32,645 nt of DNA from Planctomycetia bacterium (lineage in GTDB: Bacteria; Planctomycetota; Planctomycetia; Pirellulales; PALSA-1355). The DNA lies in assembly GCA_016200205.1 (NCBI GenBank), contig JACQFF010000014.1, forward strand, positions 1 through 32,645, in the 5' to 3' direction. Position 1 is the stretch's first letter; every line of letters begins with the position of its first letter. Under the pieces are notes generated by a model that worked only from the letters and a program-made list of their open reading frames with translations, did no database searches and had not been told where the DNA came from. This document shows, one piece after another, positions 16,575 through 22,895 of this stretch. Both the position numbers and the translations under genes were made by a program.

Positions 16575-17579
16575 TTATTGGCGTACTGCTTGCTTGAGCC
16601 ATTCTTGCAGCACCCAGCCCACTTTGGCCAACGATAAGGCCGAGCAATTGGCCGGCGTGTCGTCTTGAGTATGCCAGGCGGGATACTTGAAATCGATGAT
16701 GTCGCAACAAGGAATCTTGCCGATATCGTGCAGCTTGATATGGTCGTCGAGAACCTCATATCGTCTGCCCGCGACGAATTCGCGCACTCCCAACCGCGCC
16801 GCCGTATCGAAAATCGCTTCCACAACCGGCCGTGTATCGTCCCACGACATGCTGCGGCTATCCGGATAGATCTGCAAATCGGCGTCAGCAACCATGTCGA
16901 CGAGCACGCCCCAGCGGTATCGGGGCGTGCCGGGACGGGCGTTTGCGTAGGCGGTCGCAAAGAATTCGGAGCCGATGAAATAGGGGTCTCTTCCCTCCTC
17001 GAGAATGAATTCTTCGCCGTCGAATAATACGAAGTCGACTCCCAATTTGCCTTTCGAGCTGGTCATCTGGTGCGCCAGTTCCATCAACAGCGCGGTGCCG
17101 ATGGCCCCGTCGTTGGCGCCGACGAACGCGCCGCGCGGATTGCGCGTATCCTTGTCGGGGAAGGGGCGCGTATCGTAGTGCGCGCAAAGTAAAACCCGCT
17201 CGCGCCGCTGGGGCTGCCACTCGACGATCAGGTTGGACATCGCCACTTCTTTGCCGGTTTGTGGGTGGCGGATGCGAAATTTTTGAAAGCGAACTTTGCC
17301 CCCCAGGTTTTGGAAGTGCGTGGCCAGCAGCTTTTGCTGCGCGTGCATCCCCTGCGAACCGCTGACCCGGGGGCCCAACGCACACAGGTCCATCAAATAT
17401 TCGTACGCGCGTTGGCCATTGAAGGGGATCTCGGCCAGCGTCAGCCGGCTCTGATTATCCACGCTGCTTTGGGCTGTTCGCGCTGGGTTGTAAAACAGCA
17501 GCAAATAGCCGACTAGCACGCAGCTACCCGCCACGACCGCGGCGAGAAATACGGTTTGGCCCGAGGGCTTGGTCGTCAT
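16575..17579 (-). CDS. M28-family peptidase, glutaminyl-cyclase-like
   Basis: A membrane-anchored zinc enzyme of about 334 aa. An N-terminal helix (VFLAAVVAGSCVLVGYLLLFY) leads into one M28 domain. Expected metal and catalytic residues are visible in order: LLCAHYDTRP (His, Asp), GANDGAIGTALLMEL (bridging Asp), VLFDGEEF (Glu-Glu), LVDMVADADLQIYP (Asp) and YPAWHTQDDTPANC (His). The FDGEE, VDMV and WHTQDDT pattern and the overall length resemble glutaminyl-peptide cyclotransferases (QPCT type), which form N-terminal pyroglutamate, more than classical aminopeptidases. The choice between cyclase and peptidase remains open. The start at 17579 has GGAG six bases upstream; the ORF-track ATG at 17603 has none but stays possible. 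Confidence 0.88.
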   Translation of the reverse strand: MTTKPSGQTVFLAAVVAGSCVLVGYLLLFYNPARTAQSSVDNQSRLTLAEIPFNGQRAYEYLMDLCALGPRVSGSQGMHAQQKLLATHFQNLGGKVRFQKFRIRHPQTGKEVAMSNLIVEWQPQRRERVLLCAHYDTRPFPDKDTRNPRGAFVGANDGAIGTALLMELAHQMTSSKGKLGVDFVLFDGEEFILEEGRDPYFIGSEFFATAYANARPGTPRYRWGVLVDMVADADLQIYPDSRSMSWDDTRPVVEAIFDTAARLGVREFVAGRRYEVLDDHIKLHDIGKIPCCDIIDFKYPAWHTQDDTPANCSALSLAKVGWVLQEWLKQAVRQ

Positions 17580-17742
17580 CGAGGTCTCCGCGGCGAGTGA
17601 CATGCTGTTATTCTAAGCCGCGCGACGCCAGCGGCCTAGATCGGTCGAGCCAGTCGCGCGGCTTGTGACCTGTGGGGTCCGGCGATAAAATTCGGCTTCC
17701 TATCCCCTGCAAGTTCAGACCCGTCCTCGACTGCATCGGCCC

Positions 17743-18348
17743 ATGATCAGTGTCAGCGAAATCACCGAGTTGCATGCCGCCACCGTGGCATTGTGGCACA
17801 CGCAAGAAATTGCCAATCCCTACAGCGGATTCTTGCAAGCTGTTTGCCAGCAGCACATGTTCAACTACCTGCTCTGGCACGAGGAGGATATTGCTCGCAG
17901 CCCGAACGTGGGCGAGGGGCGGATCGCGGCCGTCAAGCGGGCGATCGACGGCTATAACCAAAAGCGCAACGACGGGATCGAGGCGCTCGACGCTTGCTTG
18001 ATTCGCGAATTGACCGACCGGGGAGTCGTCCTACAACCCGGTGCCCCGCAAAACACGGAAACGCCGGGCAGCGCCATCGATCGGTTGTCCATCCTGGCCC
18101 TGCGGCGCTATCACATGCAGGAGCAAGCCGACCGGCCCGATGCCAGCGACGAACACCGCGCCAAAGCCCAGGGGCGGCTGGCCATCCTCGCCGAGCAGCA
18201 CCACGACCTCTCGACGGCGCTGGGCGAGTTGTTGGACGACATATTCGCCGGTCGCAAGCGGCTGAAGGTGTACTTCCAGTTCAAGATGTACAACGACCCG
18301 ACGATGAACCCGTATCTGTATCAAGCGGGCAAGGGACGACCGGATTAG
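17743..18348 (+). CDS. DUF4254 protein
   Basis: A 201-aa mostly helical soluble protein. The opening (SEITELHAATVALWHTQEI...NPYSGFLQAVCQQHMFNYLLWHEEDIAR) and the later IDRLSILALRRYHMQEQADR and LKVYFQFKMYNDPTMNPYLYQ are the hallmarks of DUF4254. Conserved His, Glu and Arg in LWHEEDIAR suggest a functional site, but no activity is known. In Bacteroidetes and planctomycetes this family often neighbours GT9 heptosyltransferases and other lipid-linked glycan genes. Here a GT9 gene lies 2.5 kb away, separated by the restriction-modification island. It is transcribed away from the M28 peptidase. Confidence 0.85.
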   Translation: MISVSEITELHAATVALWHTQEIANPYSGFLQAVCQQHMFNYLLWHEEDIARSPNVGEGRIAAVKRAIDGYNQKRNDGIEALDACLIRELTDRGVVLQPGAPQNTETPGSAIDRLSILALRRYHMQEQADRPDASDEHRAKAQGRLAILAEQHHDLSTALGELLDDIFAGRKRLKVYFQFKMYNDPTMNPYLYQAGKGRPD

Positions 18349-18388
18349 ACGCCGTTTCGGAACCCACTCGCTTTGTCGCGGTAAAGCC

Positions 18389-18417
18389 TTGACAGCTGAG
18401 GCGGGTATTGTACTAAT
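18389..18417 (+). promoter_or_regulatory. Candidate promoter of the methyltransferase gene
   Basis: A perfect TTGACA (18389-18394) is followed after 17 bases by ACTAAT (18412-18417). The -10 region lies inside a perfect inverted repeat, TGTAC-TAAT-GTACA (18409-18422). The inferred transcription start near 18424 places the C-box at 18452-18466 about 30 bases downstream. Confidence 0.55.
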
Positions 18418-18451
18418 GTACAGTTACAGCCCCCGAGCGGTGCTCGCTAGA

Positions 18452-18466
18452 ATGTGACTTAGAGTC
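18452..18466 (+). promoter_or_regulatory. C-box-like operator before the methyltransferase gene
   Basis: ATGTGACTTAGAGTC contains GACT-N3-AGTC, the classic C-box pattern of controller proteins in type II restriction-modification systems. It ends 18 bases before the methyltransferase ATG. It differs at only one of 15 positions from the box before the C gene and has the same orientation relative to its gene. Confidence 0.7.
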
Positions 18467-18484
18467 ATCATCGATGGTGCGAAA

Positions 18485-19651
18485 ATGGAATTGATATATC
18501 CAGGCAAGATCACGCGCGACGAGCTGTTGCATCAAATCGCTCCGGCGAAGATGCGCCGAACGTCGATATTCGGGGAAAATTGCCAAATACGGAAGAACAG
18601 GTTATACCACGGTGACAACTTGCCAGTGCTCAAGACCTTCTATCTTGACCAAGAAATTTGTGGCCGTGTGCAACTCGTCTACATTGACCCGCCGTACGCC
18701 TCAAATCAGTCGTTCCAGCATCGAAAGGCGCTAGACACCCACGCATACCACGACGACCTTTCAGGCGCGGAGTATGTTGAATCGCTCCGCCGCCGATTAA
18801 TCGTGCTCCGCGAACTGCTTGCCGAAGACGGCGCCATCTACGTCCACTTGGACAGTAACATGGCATTTCACGTAAAGGTCATCATGGACGAAATCTTTGG
18901 CCCGTCAAATTTCCGAAATTGGATCACGCGGAAAAAGTGCCATTCGAAGAACTACACCCGCAAACAGTATGGCAACGTCGCGGACTATATCCTTTTTTAC
19001 AGCAAGTCGGCCAAAATGAAATGGAACCGACCCTGCGAGCGTGAGAACATCTACACTTTTGAACAGAGATTCCCTCGGATCGACAAGGTAACTGGGCGAC
19101 GCTACGCCCTCGTTCCGATCCATGCTCCCGGCACGCGGAATGGCGCGACTGGCAAACCTTGGCGCGGCATGTCACCGCCAGCGGGCAAGCATTGGCAGGT
19201 TCGGCCCGTTGAGTTAGATCGGCTTGACGCTGCGGGGGAGATTTACTGGTCTCCTACCGGCAACCCGCGACGCAAGATATTCGCGGACCAGAGCATGGGG
19301 GTTGCAGTTCAAGACCTTTGGACAAAATTCATGGATTTCCGCAATCAGAACATGAAGGAAACGGGATACCCTACGGAGAAAAACGGCGCGTTGCTGCGCA
19401 GAATAATCAAGGCTTCATCCGATCCCGGCGACGTTGTGCTTGATTGCTATTGTGGATCAGGGACAACCCTAGCCGTTGCGCGTGACTTAGGCCGAAGGTG
19501 GATTGGGGTTGACGCCAGTGAACTCGCAATCGAGACAACGGCTAAGAGGTTGCAATCGAAGTCGAAGAATGCCGACCAGTTATTGCTGTTTGATTCTTCG
19601 GCAACTGAGCAAGGGGTCACGATCACTTACGAATCTTCTAGCTCGCAGTAG
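18485..19651 (+). CDS. Type II DNA adenine-N6 methyltransferase (beta class)
   Basis: The protective enzyme of a type II restriction-modification system, transferring methyl from S-adenosylmethionine to DNA. The 388-aa protein has the catalytic motif IV first (VYIDPPYASNQS, about residues 71-80) and the S-adenosylmethionine motif I near the C-terminus (VVLDCYCGSGTTLAVARDLGRRWIGVDAS, about 317-345). This order defines the beta class, and DPPY rather than SPPY favours adenine N6. A target-recognition region of about 200 residues lies between them. The ATG at 18475 is rejected because its frame stops after six codons. The gene converges on the R gene and the 3' ends overlap by 25 bp. Base composition is visibly less GC-rich than the flanks, consistent with transfer. 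A type III Mod protein would be longer. Confidence 0.9.
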   Translation: MELIYPGKITRDELLHQIAPAKMRRTSIFGENCQIRKNRLYHGDNLPVLKTFYLDQEICGRVQLVYIDPPYASNQSFQHRKALDTHAYHDDLSGAEYVESLRRRLIVLRELLAEDGAIYVHLDSNMAFHVKVIMDEIFGPSNFRNWITRKKCHSKNYTRKQYGNVADYILFYSKSAKMKWNRPCERENIYTFEQRFPRIDKVTGRRYALVPIHAPGTRNGATGKPWRGMSPPAGKHWQVRPVELDRLDAAGEIYWSPTGNPRRKIFADQSMGVAVQDLWTKFMDFRNQNMKETGYPTEKNGALLRRIIKASSDPGDVVLDCYCGSGTTLAVARDLGRRWIGVDASELAIETTAKRLQSKSKNADQLLLFDSSATEQGVTITYESSSSQ

Positions 19652-20418
19652 TCTTTCCACATAGAGCCGAGCAACAACCCCGGGCCATCATTGATGAAAA
19701 GCACTTTTGGGGTTTTCCCCTTCCATTTGTGGCCCATGATCTCCGCCACAACATTCCGGTATCCGCTCGTGCGGTCATCTTCTTGCGCTCCGCCCCGGTC
19801 AGAATCGTAGCGCGCTAGGCCGACCACAAGGGGTTGCCTACCCTTTGTCTTTTTGATGACGAAATCGACCGGGCGGCGATCTTTCGGATAATCGGGAACA
19901 ATGTCAAATAGGTTGATGTCCTTACCCGCACCGGCTGGTCCGGTGATATCGAACCCGCCGAAATTGATTGCGAACCACTCGAAGAATAGGCCCGTGAGGG
20001 CATAGCCCTTGGAGCCTCGCTCCCAATATTCATTCAGAATTGCAATCAACGCTTCATCGGGCTGAGGACGATCTGAATGGAACCTACGAACTCGGTCAAG
20101 CTCTCGAAACCGGCTGCCGAACTCGGTTATGATTTCGGGTATCTTCGACTTTTTTTTCAGCATCTCGACCGATGTGTCGGGCGAAACGTATTTCCGAAAA
20201 ACTCTCAGCAATTGGATTCTCAGGCTTTGCGGGCTGGCATCCGAAATCCGTTTCAGTAGGTCTTTTGAGTCCCTCGCCTGGCTCAAGAACTCTCCGAACT
20301 TTTGAATGATGGGATGGTAGATCGGAATTCCGGCAACCATCGAATCCGGGAAATACTGACTTTCAACAAACGTGATCCATTTGGCTTGTTCGCTGGTGTA
20401 ATCCCTTAGCGTTTTCAT
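19627..20418 (-). CDS. Probable type II restriction endonuclease
   Basis: I do not recognise the sequence from a named domain; the call rests on context. The gene sits directly downstream of a controller protein, overlapping it by four bases (ATGA), and converges on the methyltransferase. The 263-aa length suits a homodimeric type II enzyme. The C-terminal half contains [23 protein letters not shown], then RRPVDFVI and [20 protein letters not shown]. The PVDFVI strand followed by a hydrophobic strand and acidic residues could be a PD-(D/E)XK-type core, but the expected second acidic residue plus lysine is not clearly in place. The N-terminal half is helical and charged. Arrangement and operator suggest an Esp1396I-like system, which would predict an interrupted palindrome as target; that is speculative. 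Composition is AT-richer than the flanks. Confidence 0.72.
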   Translation of the reverse strand: MKTLRDYTSEQAKWITFVESQYFPDSMVAGIPIYHPIIQKFGEFLSQARDSKDLLKRISDASPQSLRIQLLRVFRKYVSPDTSVEMLKKKSKIPEIITEFGSRFRELDRVRRFHSDRPQPDEALIAILNEYWERGSKGYALTGLFFEWFAINFGGFDITGPAGAGKDINLFDIVPDYPKDRRPVDFVIKKTKGRQPLVVGLARYDSDRGGAQEDDRTSGYRNVVAEIMGHKWKGKTPKVLFINDGPGLLLGSMWKDYCELEDS

Positions 20419-20639
20419 TCCAACCCTTTGAAAAGCTCAGCGGTTGAAACGCCGAGGGCCTTCGCGATGACGTCTATATTGCGGAGTGAAACGTTGCGCC
20501 GGCCGCGTTCAATCCCACTTATGTAGGTTCGGTCCAGTCGGCATTTATCCGCCAGTGCCTCCTGGGATAGCCCGCGTTCAGCGCGCAGTGCTCGGATTCT
20601 TTGGCCGAACCGCGCGGTAATGTCGGGTTGCTTGCCCAT
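20415..20639 (-). CDS. Controller (C) protein of the restriction-modification system
   Basis: A 74-aa XRE-type helix-turn-helix protein, almost exactly the size of known C proteins (about 75-100 aa). The domain spans about residues 10-70: [23 protein letters not shown] forms helices 1-2, [32 protein letters not shown] the recognition helix and dimer part. C proteins delay endonuclease production after entry into a new host by binding C-boxes; they usually activate their own C-R promoter and at high dose repress it. The stop overlaps the endonuclease start by four bases, giving coupled translation. No Shine-Dalgarno is visible before the ATG, which fits a short or absent leader, as in many C genes. 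A near-perfect C-box lies 42 bp upstream. Confidence 0.88.
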   Translation of the reverse strand: MGKQPDITARFGQRIRALRAERGLSQEALADKCRLDRTYISGIERGRRNVSLRNIDVIAKALGVSTAELFKGLE

Positions 20640-20680
20640 TGGCTGCCGATGCTAGGGGTTTTTACAAACGCTGTTCCACG

Positions 20681-20695
20681 GACTATAAGTCACAT
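20681..20695 (-). promoter_or_regulatory. C-box operator before the C-R operon
   Basis: On the minus strand this reads ATGTGACTTATAGTC, followed by CGTG. GACTTATAGTC fits the GACT-N3-AGTC C-box. The extended sequence ATGTGACTTATAGTCCGTG looks very like the left half of the C.Esp1396I operator as I remember it. No clear second (right) half-operator follows, so the usual tandem dimer site may be degenerate or single. TAGCAT, about 13 bases before the C start, could be the -10 box. Confidence 0.72.
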
Positions 20696-20837
20696 TCGGA
20701 CATGCTGGGCTGGAACACAACTGGTTCTGCGCAGAACGAAAACGCAGGGGCGAGCACAGAATTGGGTTCGCCCGCATCCAAAGGGAGAACCAGACGTTTT
20801 GAAAAAGCCCTTGGATCGGCTGGTGTCACGAATATCG

Positions 20838-21884
20838 CTAGGCGGACCGTCGTCCGAGATTGCCGCGATCGAGGATTTGATCGCAGGCTTCCGTGACGTG
20901 ATCGACTGAAATAGCTTCCATCGATTCGGGTCCGGCCGTCCGCCGCTGGCGGCTCGTGCCGGTCAGCAAGATTTTTTGCACGGCAATATGCTGCGGACCG
21001 TACGGGCCATTGCGCTCGGCCGGCATGGGCCCAAACAGACCGACACAGGGCGTGCCTACCGCCGCGGCCAAATGCAGCGGGCCGGTATCCGAGCCAACGA
21101 ATAGCGCCGCGCGCCGCACGATCGCGGCCAATTCGCCCAAGCTGGTCGCCGGCGCAATCATCGCGTGTCCCGCCGAGCCGGTCACGATCTGTTCGGCCCA
21201 GCCGCGTTCCTGATCGCCGGCCCATACCACGAGCGACTCCAGGCCGCGCAATTGACCCAGATGGCGGGCTACCGCCGCAAAGCGTTTGGCGGGCCAGCGC
21301 TTCGACGGCCAACTCGCTCCAGGATTGATGACGGCGAAGGGTGCAAGCACTCGTTGTGAGTCGAGAATCTTACGAGCGGCGCTGGCATTTACGGGGCTGT
21401 CGTCGAGATCGAAACGCACCGCTGGGTGGGTAATTCCCAACGGGGCGAGCAACTCGAGATTCCGGTCGGTCACATGAGTGCGGGTGGGGCGGACCAATTC
21501 ATTGTTGAGCCAGCGGCTCAGCTCGCGGCCATCCTTGCCGCCTAAGCCGATCCGGCGGCGGGCGCCGGAGAGCCGGGCGGCGATTGCGCTCTTGCTCAGC
21601 CCCTGCAAATCAATGGTCATATCGAACTGCAACGCACGCAGTCGGCGCCGCAAATCGAGCACGGTGCGCGGAGACTTGAGCCAGCCGCGCGGCAGCGCGA
21701 TCAATTCGTCGAGCGCTCGATGCCCACGCAGCAAGTCGGCAGTTCGGCCTTCGACCACCCACGCCAGAAACGCTTGGGGCAGCGCATCGCGCAGGGCATT
21801 GGCGACCGGCAGTCCGTGCAGCACGTCGCCAATCGCGCTCAGCCGGACGATCAGAATGCGATTCGCGGGTTCTGGCGTGGACAT
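20838..21884 (-). CDS. Glycosyltransferase family 9 (LPS heptosyltransferase type)
   Basis: A 348-aa GT-B transferase related to WaaC/WaaF, which transfers ADP-heptose to lipopolysaccharide core at the cytoplasmic face of the inner membrane. The N-terminal domain shows ILIVRLSAIGDVLHGLPVANALRD and the AWVVEGRTADLL block with DMTIDLQGLSKSAIAARLSG. The C-terminal domain shows FAVINPGASWPSKRWPAKRFA and the nucleotide-sugar motif FVGSDTGPLHLAAAVGTPCVGLFGP. The end (MEAISVDHVTEACDQIL) is normal for the family, so the nearby restriction-modification island did not truncate it. The true donor sugar cannot be read. DUF4254, its usual partner, is on the far side of the island on the opposite strand. 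Confidence 0.92.
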   Translation of the reverse strand: MSTPEPANRILIVRLSAIGDVLHGLPVANALRDALPQAFLAWVVEGRTADLLRGHRALDELIALPRGWLKSPRTVLDLRRRLRALQFDMTIDLQGLSKSAIAARLSGARRRIGLGGKDGRELSRWLNNELVRPTRTHVTDRNLELLAPLGITHPAVRFDLDDSPVNASAARKILDSQRVLAPFAVINPGASWPSKRWPAKRFAAVARHLGQLRGLESLVVWAGDQERGWAEQIVTGSAGHAMIAPATSLGELAAIVRRAALFVGSDTGPLHLAAAVGTPCVGLFGPMPAERNGPYGPQHIAVQKILLTGTSRQRRTAGPESMEAISVDHVTEACDQILDRGNLGRRSA

Positions 21885-21944
21885 GGGAGAGATTTTAGCC
21901 GGTCGGGGCCAGTCTCCCCAATAGCGATTCTGTATTGAGTCCTA

Positions 21945-22030
21945 GGTCGATAACGGAATAGGGCCGACCAACGGAAGGCCCGGAAAATGCGCCAGTTTGC
22001 CTCGAACGCGAATTGCATTAGTTTGCTAGG
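21945..22030 (+). repeat. Dispersed structured intergenic repeat, copy A
   Basis: GGTCG (21945-21949) pairs with CGACC (21965-21969), followed by AACGGAAGGCCCGGAAAATGCG and, 67 bases from the stem 3' arm, TTTGCTAGG. The same order and spacing recur at 27299-27376. It fills the gap between the GT9 start and the SDR stop. Confidence 0.6.
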
Positions 22031-22032
22031 GA

Positions 22033-22836
22033 TCAATAATCGCCTTGCACGGCCGCCGCGGCGATCCAGTCGACCAGCTTCGGCGCCAGCAGCTTGCCCC
22101 AGCGCGCCCACTTCGAACGCGCCGAGGTCAGCACCAGCCGCTCTCGTCGGCCCATCGCTTTGACGATCCGCCGCGCACAGGCTTCAGCGGTCATGAGCTT
22201 CTTTTGGTCGAGCGGGCTTTTATTAAGCCGCTGGCCTTTGGCGTCGACGGCCCGCGACAGAATTTCGGACTGCACGAAATCGGGGGCAACGATCGTGACG
22301 CCCACGCCGCTACCTGCCAGTTCGATGCGCAGCGATTCATAAAACCCGATCACCGCGTGCTTGCTGGCCACATAGCCCGACAACAGCGGGGCGCCCAACA
22401 GCCCCGAAACGCTCGCCACCGCGACTATCAGTCCGCATGATTGCTTGAGATGCGTAAGCGCGAAATGCGTGCAGTACACGCTGCCCAGGTAATTCAGCCG
22501 CATGATCTCTTCCATGACGGCCAGATCGGTCAATTCATCGAAGCGGGCCCACATCGCCCGGCCGGCATTATTGACCAGCGCGTCCAAACGGCCGAAGCGC
22601 TTGATCGCGCGGGCAATCAATTCGCCGCATTGCTCCTCGACGGTTACGTCGGTGGGCACAGCCAGCGTTTCAGCGCCCAATCGCAGGCATGTGGCCGCTG
22701 CATCTTCGAGCCGCTGGGCATCGCGCGCGGCCAGTACGAGCTTTGGCCGCCGCGGGGCCAATTCCAACGCCAACGCCCGGCCGATGCCGCTCGAGGCCCC
22801 GGTAATGAGAATCACTTGGTCCGAAAACTGAGCCAT
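22033..22836 (-). CDS. Short-chain dehydrogenase/reductase
   Basis: A 267-aa classical SDR with Rossmann fold, NAD(P)-dependent, substrate unknown. Motifs: ILITGASSGIGRALA (cofactor loop TGxxxGIG), LVNNAGRAMWA (NNAG), catalytic Ser in VASVSGLLG and the YVASK pair of Tyr and Lys. The cofactor loop is followed by LVLAARDAQRL; an Arg after the second strand favours NADP(H). A C-terminal extension with basic and hydrophobic residues (LTSARSKWARWGKLLAPKLVDWIAAAAV) resembles SDRs that associate with membranes or lipid substrates. The ORF track begins 55 residues too early; the ATG at 22836 has GGAG five bases upstream. It lies 59 bp downstream of the decarboxylase gene on the same strand and may share its transcript. 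Confidence 0.9.
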   Translation of the reverse strand: MAQFSDQVILITGASSGIGRALALELAPRRPKLVLAARDAQRLEDAAATCLRLGAETLAVPTDVTVEEQCGELIARAIKRFGRLDALVNNAGRAMWARFDELTDLAVMEEIMRLNYLGSVYCTHFALTHLKQSCGLIVAVASVSGLLGAPLLSGYVASKHAVIGFYESLRIELAGSGVGVTIVAPDFVQSEILSRAVDAKGQRLNKSPLDQKKLMTAEACARRIVKAMGRRERLVLTSARSKWARWGKLLAPKLVDWIAAAAVQGDY

Positions 22837-22895
22837 TCGAACTCCGCGATGCAGACTCAACGGGCGGTGTTTGCGGGATCGGACCTCGGTCGTAC

